Shown here piece after piece: positions 6,504-12,637 of a stretch of 12,637 bases of DNA. The translations under genes and the position numbers were made by a program. The DNA comes from Acidimicrobiaceae bacterium. Lineage in GTDB: Bacteria; Actinomycetota; Acidimicrobiia; Acidimicrobiales; UBA8592. The DNA is taken from NCBI GenBank assembly GCA_002722525.1, contig PBMJ01000021.1:1-12637 (forward strand). Direction: 5' to 3'. Position 1 is the stretch's first letter; each line of letters opens with the position of its first letter. The notes below the pieces were generated by a model. It ran no database searches, was not told the origin of the DNA, and saw only the letters and a list, made by a program, of their open reading frames with translations.

Positions 6504-7626
6504 CGAGAATCTCGGTTTCATCTGCGGAAAGGGCGGTTCCTGTTCCGCGGTAGTTTTGGAATGCAGATGCTCCGTTGTAATAAGCGGTGATACCATCAGC
6601 AAATGGCTCTTCTCCTCCGAAAATTTCTTGAGAGTCAACTCGGAAGGTGTTGCCTGTTTCAGGGTTAACGCATCGACGGGCGATTGCATAGGAGTAAGCG
6701 TGGCCGGCTTCGTGAACCATGATGTCAGTAAGTCGCCCTGATTCTACTCCTCGGTTAGATACCCAAAGGGTATAGGACCAGTCGGCACCGTGGTTTCCAT
6801 TAGCATCCCATCCAGCACTGTCCCATACTCCGTAAACGCATCGTCCGAAGGTTACTTTTGCATATGGGTGGCACCCGTTGACGACTGTGACTCCCCCGAA
6901 TGCTGTTCGCAGTTCATATGGTAATGCAGCGGCTGCAGCTTCGACCTGCGCTTGGTACTTTCCTTCGTAACCGTCGAAACAAGTTATGCCAGAGCAGCTA
7001 GTAGGAGCTGCTACTGGAGCTGGTTTTTCTTCAACGGCTGGGGTTTCAACAACTACCGGCTCTGTTGGGACATTATCGGTGTTGAGTCCTCGTTCTGCGA
7101 GTGCTGCCATATGAAGACGTTGCGTCATATTTCCGTAAACGCCGTCAACTGTTGTACCGAGAAGTTCTTGTAGAAGAGCGGTGTCGGGGTCATAAGTTCC
7201 CCAGGTATATTCAATGGAAGTATCGGTGAGAACAGCGTCAATTTGTCGTTGGAGACGTTTAATTTCAGCATCCGCCACTTCACTGCTATGGGTTTCAGTT
7301 GTGTCTGATTCGTTAGATGAAGCTTCTTCGACTTCGAGTTGCTCTTGACCCATTTCAGGAGCAAACACATCTTCATTATGGGAATGACCGTGATCGCTAG
7401 CTTCTTGATGTATTTCATCTATAGATACGTAGGTTTCGACCTCTTCTTGTTCTTCGCTGTGCTTGTATGTTTCGGCATTATCGAGGATAAGGGACGTATA
7501 TGTTGCTTTTGCCTCTGTCATATTTGATAGGCCTCTGTTTCCGGCTGGGAGACAGGCGGTTGTAATTACTAGGATGGCTACGAATAGGGCGGTGATGGCT
7601 GTGATGAGAGTTGTGTTTTTGTTCAT
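6481..7626 (-). CDS. Exported HEAGH zinc-metallopeptidase-like protein with peptidoglycan-binding-like motif
   Basis: The 381-aa product starts with an export signal or anchor (MNKNTTLITAITALFVAILV) ending in ITTAC at Cys25, a weak lipobox. An acidic, His-containing region follows (about 55-120, including DHGHSH). Residues 151-181 hold LQELLGTTVDGVYGNMTQ then H-MAALAERGL, the same wall-binding-like motif as the protein at 3060-4037. After a Pro/Val linker comes a C-terminal domain (about 210-381) with several Cys, HEAGHAYSYA (His305, Glu306, His309) and, about 30 residues later, GGEEPFADGITAYY (Glu339/340, Asp344). This spacing fits a gluzincin-like zinc site: two His, catalytic Glu and a downstream Glu ligand. 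The proteolytic role is inferred; I do not recognise a named family. The ATG at 7626 is preferred over an in-frame GTG at 7659 because it gives a standard signal sequence, though neither has a strong ribosome site. Confidence 0.85.
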   Translation of the reverse strand: MNKNTTLITAITALFVAILVITTACLPAGNRGLSNMTEAKATYTSLILDNAETYKHSEEQEEVETYVSIDEIHQEASDHGHSHNEDVFAPEMGQEQLEVEEASSNESDTTETHSSEVADAEIKRLQRQIDAVLTDTSIEYTWGTYDPDTALLQELLGTTVDGVYGNMTQRLHMAALAERGLNTDNVPTEPVVVETPAVEEKPAPVAAPTSCSGITCFDGYEGKYQAQVEAAAAALPYELRTAFGGVTVVNGCHPYAKVTFGRCVYGVWDSAGWDANGNHGADWSYTLWVSNRGVESGRLTDIMVHEAGHAYSYAIARRCVNPETGNTFRVDSQEIFGGEEPFADGITAYYNGASAFQNYRGTGTALSADETEILEKMFSSC

Positions 7627-7707
7627 GTAGTTATTCTGTAAAAACACAGGGATCTTCACTAGATTGAAATCAACCTGGTTTTTTAGCTATTTCAGCTATC
7701 TGATTTC

Positions 7708-7721
7708 AGTACATTTGTACT
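7708..7721. repeat. Short palindrome AGTAC-ATTT-GTACT in a divergent intergenic region
   Basis: The 14-nt element is a perfect 5-bp inverted repeat around ATTT, within the 284-bp gap between the metallopeptidase-like gene (minus) and engB (plus). Next to it are two AGCTAT copies 9 bp apart (7685 and 7694) and two TTCAG copies. The size and location fit a dimeric repressor site, but it does not match the actinobacterial LexA box and no regulator can be named. Confidence 0.3.
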
Positions 7722-7843
7722 CATAACATGACAAATTCCTTGGAAATATAAGCGTTGGGCTACATATTGGATTTTTCATACCGCCTCTAACGTTTCTCAA
7801 AATTTTTATGAAAAAGTGAATAAGTAAGTGGCGAAGGTAATAA

Positions 7844-7867
7844 TTTTGATTCACTAAGGAATCAAAA
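7844..7867 (+). repeat. First of two tandem hairpins in the engB leader
   Basis: TTTTGATTC and GAATCAAAA are perfect reverse complements (9 bp) around the loop ACTAAG. It lies 43 bp before the engB ATG, just upstream of a second, stronger hairpin. No T-tract follows on the plus strand, so it is not a simple terminator in that direction. Confidence 0.5.
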
Positions 7868-7870
7868 AGT

Positions 7871-7903
7871 GACTAGGGCTCTATTGATAGGAGCCGGCTA
7901 GTC
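7871..7903 (+). promoter_or_regulatory. Second leader hairpin ending 7 nt before the engB start
   Basis: GACTAGGGCTC (7871-7881) pairs with GAGCC (7891-7895) and CTAGTC (7898-7903), leaving a 2-nt GG bulge and a 9-nt loop TATTGATAG: 11 base pairs in all. The only good Shine-Dalgarno-like string, AGGAG (7889-7893), is split between loop and stem and is 17 nt from the ATG, so the fold may affect ribosome access or bring AGAAAG (7905-7910) into play. This is structural inference from sequence only. Confidence 0.45.
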
Positions 7904-7910
7904 TAGAAAG

Positions 7911-8504
7911 ATGTCTAATCCGCTTCCTATTCGCTTTCTCCAATCAGCTTCGCGTCTTGATCAACTTCCAAATAGTGTTCTTGAGCTTGCCATTATCGGA
8001 CGGTCGAATGTTGGGAAGTCATCTCTCATTAATGCTTTGGCGCATAGAAAGAAACTCGCAAAAACATCAAAAACACCCGGCGCTACACAACTGATTAATG
8101 TCTACGAGCTCGATCCGGAAGGTTCGGGGTCTTGGCTTGTTGACCTTCCTGGGTACGGTTTTGCTAAAGCACCAAAATCAGAAATGGACCGATGGAAGCA
8201 AATGATTGAAGAGTACTTGATGCAAAGCGACACGCTTGGAGCTGTCATCTTGCTCATTGACAGCGCCGTTGGTCCAACATCCTTGGATCTTCAAACTATT
8301 GAGTGGCTTGATCATATAGATCTTCCCTATCGTTTTGTCGCAACTAAAGAAGATAAAGTCCGGCCTTCTAAACGAGGGGCACGAAAAAATGACCTCGTGA
8401 AGAAATTAGGAACTGAAAAAGAAGATGTGTTGTGGGTTAGTGCAAACACCGGAAAAGGAATAAGCGAGCTTCGTTCAGAAATTATTGAATTTTTCTCAAC
8501 TTGA
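7911..8504 (+). CDS. engB: Ribosome-biogenesis GTP-binding protein EngB (YsxC/YihA)
   Basis: The 197-aa protein is a small GTPase of the TrmE-Era-EngA-EngB superfamily that acts in large ribosomal subunit assembly in the cytoplasm. The motifs appear in order: G1 GRSNVGKS (30-37), G2 region TPGAT (55-59), G3 DLPGYG (78-83), G4 TKED (145-148) and G5 SAN (177-179). The length matches the family (about 195-210 aa). TKED fits the NKxD-type G4, though TKxD with Ala or Cys is more usual; the common DxRHxPT segment is DSAVGPT here. The start at 7911 is fixed by an in-frame TAG 12 bases upstream. The gene appears monocistronic, stands behind two hairpins, and its stop overlaps the end of the convergent cupin gene. 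Confidence 0.96.
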   Translation: MSNPLPIRFLQSASRLDQLPNSVLELAIIGRSNVGKSSLINALAHRKKLAKTSKTPGATQLINVYELDPEGSGSWLVDLPGYGFAKAPKSEMDRWKQMIEEYLMQSDTLGAVILLIDSAVGPTSLDLQTIEWLDHIDLPYRFVATKEDKVRPSKRGARKNDLVKKLGTEKEDVLWVSANTGKGISELRSEIIEFFST

Positions 8505-9032
8505 CTGTTGTGACTTTGCAGCCTGATATATCTTGCGAAGATCTTTGAGTCCAGCGGGCAGTTCTATCGGCGGATCAGGTAATTGGATTACACCATGCTC
8601 TTCGAGGACCTTTGTCATAGCATCTGGATCGTCACTCCACGAACGAGGGTCCCCCATCATTACTTCATAGAGAGTGACTCCTTTTGGGCCTGCTCTAAAG
8701 GGGCCGAAATCAGCTCCGAGGGGAAGCTCAATATGGGTTCCTACTCCACAGATCCTGTCACTGCATAGAAAGTCTCCATGAAGAACGGTAAGTACATGTG
8801 GACTGAAATGTCCATGTTTTCTGACGATCATTCCAGGATCCCATTGAGCGAAAAGAGCGAGATACATAGGATCTACTGAGAACGCAACCCATTTTTCCCA
8901 TACGTGCGACTCGCTCCCATCTGCGTTACGTTGGCTGCGAACAGGTATCCAAGGCACATCATCCTTATCTTCAAGGTGTGTGAATTTAGGGACCGAATCT
9001 GGGATACGTGGAGTTGATTCAGAAGAAGGCAT
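8496..9032 (-). CDS. Cupin-domain protein
   Basis: The 178-aa protein has a single cupin core, roughly residues 45-130. Motif 1 is visible as PG-x5-HGHFSPH-x5-HG (His73, His75, His79, His85), giving several candidate metal ligands. Motif 2 (GTHIELPLGADFGP) keeps P-x-G but has Phe109 where the usual fourth His ligand sits, so metal binding, if any, differs from the textbook cupin. The substrate cannot be predicted. The upstream DsbA-like gene stops at 9043; the ATG at 9032 follows after 10 bp with AGAAAG before it, while an alternative ATG at 9053 would overlap that gene by 11 bp. Either way the two genes form a tight operon. The 3' end overlaps the convergent engB by 9 bp. Confidence 0.82.
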   Translation of the reverse strand: MPSSESTPRIPDSVPKFTHLEDKDDVPWIPVRSQRNADGSESHVWEKWVAFSVDPMYLALFAQWDPGMIVRKHGHFSPHVLTVLHGDFLCSDRICGVGTHIELPLGADFGPFRAGPKGVTLYEVMMGDPRSWSDDPDAMTKVLEEHGVIQLPDPPIELPAGLKDLRKIYQAAKSQQSS

Positions 9033-9042
9033 CGATTGCTTT

Positions 9043-9747
9043 CTATTTTTCATTTCCTGTGTCAGGGAATTCAATGACTTCCCCTCGGTCAATGCTTACC
9101 CAATCGCGTGCTTCAAGATACGGTCGAAATACTTGAAATATGCGTTTTTCGTCTTGACCTGTCTTTGGCTTCTGCATTTCATACAAATCAGGAAATTCAA
9201 GCCATAGAGTAACTGCCTCCCAAAGCTTCATAGCTTTCTCTCCTTCAGGAGGATCAATGAGAACAGGTCCATACAATGCGTGATCTCCAAAGAAAAGTGT
9301 CGGCACGCCATATCCTCCAGCGTCTATGACCCGTTGATGGTCTTGTTTGATTTCGTCATGAGTTGTCAAATCTTCTAGGGAAACATCAACGATGTGTGGA
9401 TCCATTCCTAACTCTTCAAGAAGTTCTTTCGCAACAGCAGGTTCGTGGGGACGTTTCCCTTCTTCATGAAGCGCCCGACCTGAACTTTCGTACCATCTAT
9501 CAAGGTTTTCCATACTTTCTCTCCGTAAAATTGCTCCGATTCGCATCATTGACCATCCGTAGGACCAGTCTCGTTCCCACGGGTGTTTTTTCCCCTCTCG
9601 CAAATTTACTTCCTCAAGGCTAAAGAACTTCCAGTTAACGGTTAGCCCATTTTGTGCTCGCACGTTTCGAATCCATTTTGATGTCTGATACGCCCAAGGA
9701 CACATAACATCGAAATGAAAATCAACTTCAGTTGGGTTGCTGCTCAT
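9043..9747 (-). CDS. DsbA-fold (Rv2466c/FrnE-like) protein with CPWA active site
   Basis: The 234-aa product has a DSBA-like thioredoxin fold with an inserted helical domain. Residues 9-24 (DFHFDVMCPWAYQTSKWI region) match the active-site stretch of the actinobacterial mycothiol-dependent oxidoreductase family of M. tuberculosis Rv2466c (FDPLCPWCW, recalled). The C-terminal part matches as well: YGVPTLFF with cis-Pro149, then YGPVLIDPPEGEKAMKLWEA and a Tyr/Glu-rich helix. Cys16 is kept, but the second Cys of CxxC is Ala19. A single-Cys enzyme could still act by a monothiol mechanism with mycothiol, or be a binding protein. The ATG at 9747 has AAAGGAAAG upstream. It is the first gene of a two-gene operon with the cupin and diverges from the OYE-family gene. 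Confidence 0.88.
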   Translation of the reverse strand: MSSNPTEVDFHFDVMCPWAYQTSKWIRNVRAQNGLTVNWKFFSLEEVNLREGKKHPWERDWSYGWSMMRIGAILRRESMENLDRWYESSGRALHEEGKRPHEPAVAKELLEELGMDPHIVDVSLEDLTTHDEIKQDHQRVIDAGGYGVPTLFFGDHALYGPVLIDPPEGEKAMKLWEAVTLWLEFPDLYEMQKPKTGQDEKRIFQVFRPYLEARDWVSIDRGEVIEFPDTGNEK

Positions 9748-9843
9748 ACTTTCCTTTCAATGCCTTGTTCTATTGTTGTCGGAAAAGCAGGTGTGAATCA
9801 AGATGAGAGATCAGGAAGTCTCCACTAGATTAGATTATGAGAA

Positions 9844-11079
9844 ATGATGAACACAGATTCTAATCCCATTTTTGTCCCGACGAAGCTTGGCCCAATTGAA
9901 CTTCGTAATCGCGTTATTAAAGCGGCGACCTTTGAGGGAATGGCAATTGACAATATGGTTACAGATGCGTTGATTGATTTTCACAAGGCATTCGCCACTG
10001 GACGGATAGGGATGACGACACTTGCATACTGTGCGGTGTCACCTGACGGACAAGGTGCACCTAGTGAAATAGTTATGCGCAAAGAGGCAGTCTCTGGATT
10101 ACGATGCTTCGTGGATGCGATGCATAATCTCGATGTTGCCGCATCTATACAGCTTGGTCATGCTGGACCTGTAGGAATAGGAGTCGGAGGCCCTGCATTA
10201 TCAGCATCAAAAATCTTCTCAAAAACACGTTTCAAAAACACGACACCTGCAGACGAAACACAAATCCAAAGAGTTATTAACGACTTTGTTTCGGCAGCAA
10301 AACTTGCAGCATCGAGTGGATTTAACTGTATTGAATTGCATTTTGGCCACGGATACCTCATAAGTAATTTCCTGAGTCCCAAACTCAATAACAGAAAGGA
10401 CAATTGGGGTGGTTCACTTGAGAACCGTGCTCGTTTAGCTCGAACAGTAGCCAAAAAAGTGAAAGATGTTCTCCCAGACAATATTGCACTTATCGCCAAA
10501 CTCAATCTGGACGATGGAGTGAAGACTGGTTTCCATGTAGATGAATGCGTTAAAGTTGCAAAAATGCTCGAATTAGACGGAGCGCTTGACGCTATCGAAT
10601 TAACTGGAGGAAGTTCATTTGAGAATCCAATGTACTTCTTCCGTGGGGATGTTCCCGTTCACGAAATGGCGGAAATCTTCCCCAGTCGCATTATGAAAAC
10701 CGGTTTCAAATTAACTGCGAAGAAATTCATGCCGTACTACCCGTTTGAAGAAGCGTACTTTCTTGAACAGGCAAGACTTGTCCGTGAGGCCGTCGCGATG
10801 CCATTGATTCTTCTAGGGGGTATAAATAATTTATCCACCGTGCAATTGGCACTTGATGAAGGTTTTGACTTTGTTGCGATCGGTCGAGCCTTGTTACGCG
10901 AACCGGACCTCGTGAAGCGTTGGGAAGAAGGCAACGACGCGAATGGGGCATGCATCCACTGCAATAAATGTATGCCAAGTATTTATCAAGGAACGCATTG
11001 TTGGATTGTTCCAGAAGAGTCCCGGCCCGGTCATGACAAATGGCCGCTTCAGGCTCAGAAAGTAGGTCTCAGTGATTGA
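9844..11079 (+). CDS. NADH:flavin oxidoreductase (Old Yellow Enzyme family) with C-terminal Cys motif
   Basis: The 411-aa protein is an FMN-dependent TIM-barrel reductase that should reduce activated C=C bonds. Seen in order: the N-terminal signature PTKLGPIELRNRVIKAATFE (12-31), SIQLGHAG (101-108), the active-site stretch ELHFGHGYLISNFLSPKLN (164-182) with His166 and His169 in the substrate-activating positions, NWGGSLENRARL (187-198), the phosphate-binding LLGGIN (323-328) and IGRALLREPDLV (346-357). A CX2CX2CX9C motif (Cys370, 373, 376, 386) resembles the iron-sulfur ligands of 2,4-dienoyl-CoA reductase FadH, but the C-terminal FAD/NAD domains of FadH (about 670 aa) are missing. The next gene overlaps it by 8 bp, so it heads an acyl-CoA operon, suggesting an acyl-CoA substrate. 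A second ATG at 9847 is an equally possible start. Confidence 0.92.
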   Translation: MMNTDSNPIFVPTKLGPIELRNRVIKAATFEGMAIDNMVTDALIDFHKAFATGRIGMTTLAYCAVSPDGQGAPSEIVMRKEAVSGLRCFVDAMHNLDVAASIQLGHAGPVGIGVGGPALSASKIFSKTRFKNTTPADETQIQRVINDFVSAAKLAASSGFNCIELHFGHGYLISNFLSPKLNNRKDNWGGSLENRARLARTVAKKVKDVLPDNIALIAKLNLDDGVKTGFHVDECVKVAKMLELDGALDAIELTGGSSFENPMYFFRGDVPVHEMAEIFPSRIMKTGFKLTAKKFMPYYPFEEAYFLEQARLVREAVAMPLILLGGINNLSTVQLALDEGFDFVAIGRALLREPDLVKRWEEGNDANGACIHCNKCMPSIYQGTHCWIVPEESRPGHDKWPLQAQKVGLSD

Positions 11080-11848
11080 TGTCTTAAATGATGGAAGAGT
11101 CCGAGTATTTCGTTTAAATAGACCTGAAGCTAAGAATGCGTTCAACGAGGCATTGTATGACAGTCTTACCGAATTACTAATAGAAGCAGAAGGTGATTCG
11201 AGTGTTGCTGTAGTAATGGTTACCGGTCAGGGTGATAGTTTTTCGTCAGGCACTGATGTTGTTGAATTGGGGAAACGGATGGCTGACCCTTCATTCACTC
11301 CTGGCAAACATGGCTTCTCCGGGTTAGCAGATACGTTGCTGGATTTTTCAAAACCTTTACTGTGTGCGGTTAATGGTCTTGGGTTGGGTATCGGTGTAAC
11401 AATTCTTGGCTTATCCGATCTTGTATTTATGGCGCACAGCGCCAGAGTTAAATGCCCTTTTACAGACTTAGCTTTAGCTCCAGAAGCCGCGAGTAGTTTT
11501 ACTTTCCCTGCGATTATGGGCCGGCAAAATGCAACATGGACACTATTGAGTTCTGAGTGGCTTTCGGCAGAGGAATGTTTTTCGATGGGTCTGGCGTTTA
11601 AGCTCTGCTCGGATGATGAATTGATGGATGTCACAATGGAACATGCTCAGATTTTGGCAGTTAAACCCATCAGCTCTCTTGTTGCGTCAAAAAAGCTCAT
11701 TATGGATCCGATACGTGAACGAATTCATGAAGCCAGAAAACATGAAGATGAAGTATTCGCCGAGCTACTGGGTAAACCTGCGAATCTTGAAGCTCTGCAA
11801 GCTTTCGCTGAAAAACGTGATCCGGATTTCTACAGTTTGGGAGAATAG
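11072..11848 (+). CDS. Enoyl-CoA hydratase/isomerase family protein (delta3,delta2-enoyl-CoA isomerase-like)
   Basis: The 258-aa protein is a crotonase-fold enzyme. The oxyanion-hole segments are present: SFSSGTDVVEL (56-66, for the usual FSAGADL) and VNGLGLGIGVT (100-110). At the catalytic position it reads CPFTDLALAPEAASSFTFPAIMG in two joined parts (128-150), close to the P-E-G-C-S-S-Y-T-F-P pattern of peroxisomal enoyl-CoA isomerase (ECI/PECI). Glu138 would be the single acid that moves the proton, and the second Glu of true hydratases is absent. It therefore more likely shifts a 3-enoyl double bond to the 2-position than adds water. It starts with GTG at 11072, inside the last codons of the OYE-family gene (8-bp overlap), implying translational coupling. 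The acyl-CoA dehydrogenase follows after 24 bp. Confidence 0.9.
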   Translation: MIDVLNDGRVRVFRLNRPEAKNAFNEALYDSLTELLIEAEGDSSVAVVMVTGQGDSFSSGTDVVELGKRMADPSFTPGKHGFSGLADTLLDFSKPLLCAVNGLGLGIGVTILGLSDLVFMAHSARVKCPFTDLALAPEAASSFTFPAIMGRQNATWTLLSSEWLSAEECFSMGLAFKLCSDDELMDVTMEHAQILAVKPISSLVASKKLIMDPIRERIHEARKHEDEVFAELLGKPANLEALQAFAEKRDPDFYSLGE

Positions 11849-11872
11849 AAAAATTTATGGCAAGCTAAAAAT

Positions 11873-12637
11873 ATGACTATTTCCTCACCTTTCTATTCCG
11901 ATGATCATGAAGCATTCCGGTCAGTGGTGCAACAGTTTGCTAAGAACGAAATTATCCCCAACATTCAAGAATGGGAACAAGCGGGAGAGGTTCCGAGAGA
12001 ACTATACAAAAAAGCAGCGTCTATTGGGCTTTTCGGAGATGGATTTGAAGAGGCGTACGGAGGCCATGGGCAACGTGATGCAGTACTTCGGATGGTAATT
12101 ATGCAAGAACTAGCTATGGCTGGATCAGGGGGGGTAGTTGCCTCGATGCTTTCGAATTACATCGGTCTTCCCCCAATTCAAAGATTCGGCTCTGATGAAA
12201 TGAAGGTAAAGGTGCTGACTCCCTGTCTCGCTGGAGATGCTGTAGCTGCGCTCGCTATTACTGAACCAGGCGGTGGATCTGATGTGGCCAGAATTCAAAC
12301 ATTCTCTAGACGAGATGGTGGAGAATTCATTGTCAATGGGCAAAAAACATTTATTACCTCTGGGATGCATGCAGATTTTCTGACTGTGGCAGTTCGTACC
12401 GGAGAAGAAGGGGCTCGTGGTATTTCTATGCTCCTTATAGAGGGAGACCGCAAGGGAGTGGAGCGAACACGGCTTGACAAGATGGGCTGGTTGTCATCAG
12501 ATACTGCTACTTTGTATTTCGATGATGTTCGTGTGCCGGTAGAAAATCTTATTGGAGAGGAAGGTACTGGATTCTCTTCAATAGTGAACAATTTCAATGC
12601 TGAGCGAATTGATATGGCTGCTCAATCGATCGCTTTT
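11873..12637 (+). CDS. Acyl-CoA dehydrogenase (partial, C-terminus outside window)
   Basis: From the ATG at 11873 the frame is open for 255 codons to the window edge. The product begins MTISSPFYSDDHEAFRSVVQ and is a FAD-dependent acyl-CoA dehydrogenase. Visible parts are the N-terminal helical domain (about 1-120), the flavin/substrate signature LAITEPGGGSDVARIQT (127-143), NGQKTFITSGMHAD (155-168), the middle beta domain, KMGWLSSDTATLYFDDVRVP (203-222) and the start of the C-terminal helical domain (ENLIGEEGTGF, then NFNAERIDMAAQ). The catalytic base (Glu) lies beyond the edge or in an unseen region, so chain-length class cannot be set; the pattern is long-chain FadE-like. It would perform the first beta-oxidation step and pass electrons to ETF. 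It lies 24 bp after the isomerase-like gene; no strong Shine-Dalgarno is visible. Confidence 0.92.
   Translation, partial: MTISSPFYSDDHEAFRSVVQQFAKNEIIPNIQEWEQAGEVPRELYKKAASIGLFGDGFEEAYGGHGQRDAVLRMVIMQELAMAGSGGVVASMLSNYIGLPPIQRFGSDEMKVKVLTPCLAGDAVAALAITEPGGGSDVARIQTFSRRDGGEFIVNGQKTFITSGMHADFLTVAVRTGEEGARGISMLLIEGDRKGVERTRLDKMGWLSSDTATLYFDDVRVPVENLIGEEGTGFSSIVNNFNAERIDMAAQSIAF

Noticed and set aside
7627..7659. In-frame GTG start at 7659 for the metallopeptidase-like protein.
   Set aside because: It would place 11 extra residues before a standard signal sequence that starts cleanly at the ATG at 7626.
11227..11634. A 135-codon minus-strand frame within the isomerase-like gene.
   Set aside because: The plus strand has clear crotonase motifs over the same bases; the minus frame shows no domain.
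1..12637. CRISPR arrays, tRNA/rRNA genes, insertion sequences, phage or toxin-antitoxin genes.
   Set aside because: No regularly spaced repeats, cloverleaf-type sequences, transposase motifs or small paired toxin-antitoxin frames were seen on either strand.

Overview
The window is a moderately AT-rich, gene-dense bacterial chromosome segment, most likely from a marine-type actinobacterium such as a low-GC Acidimicrobiia member. This placement is inferred from protein families: a DsbA-fold protein close to the mycothiol-dependent Rv2466c family, a two-domain PpdK of the M. tuberculosis Rv1127c type (about 490 aa), and wall-associated proteins with the LQ-LG-DG-YG-T motif that I associate with Acidimicrobiia. 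No rRNA, tRNA, CRISPR array, transposase or phage gene is visible. The window holds eleven protein-coding genes, two of them cut by the window ends.

Left block (1-5678, all minus strand), in transcription order: a two-domain pyruvate phosphate dikinase-like protein (5678-4131), a membrane-anchored protein with a peptidoglycan-binding-like motif (4037-3060), a large soluble NarX/DesK-type histidine kinase with about five divergent PAS-like repeats (3046-323), and the N-terminus of a lipoprotein with a Pro/Thr/Glu repeat linker (251-1). The anchored protein and kinase are 13 bp apart and surely cotranscribed. A NarL/FixJ response regulator (5815-6456, plus) diverges from the ppdK-like gene and is the best candidate partner for the kinase. 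Convergent with it is a secreted HEAGH metallopeptidase-like protein (7626-6481, minus), which carries the same wall-binding-like motif as the membrane protein. Together this looks like an envelope-linked signalling neighbourhood; that functional link is inference.

Middle block (7844-9747): the essential ribosome-assembly GTPase EngB (plus) sits behind two tandem hairpins and overlaps by 9 bp, tail to tail, a cupin gene. The cupin gene forms a tight two-gene minus-strand operon with a DsbA/Rv2466c-like protein whose CxxC active site is reduced to CPWA.

Right block (9844-12637, plus): an Old Yellow Enzyme family reductase with a C-terminal four-Cys motif, a crotonase resembling enoyl-CoA delta-isomerase (8-bp overlap with the reductase), and an acyl-CoA dehydrogenase cut by the right edge. 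The three form a compact operon suited to beta-oxidation of unsaturated or otherwise unusual acyl-CoAs: dehydrogenation, double-bond shifting and double-bond reduction.

The most interesting items are the kinase, anchored wall-motif protein and regulator arrangement around a PpdK lacking its PEP/pyruvate domain; the motif shared by two envelope proteins; the uncharacterised HEAGH protein; the CPWA thioredoxin-fold protein; and a perfect 22-nt palindrome that serves as the regulator's terminator while encoding the end of the facing protease gene.
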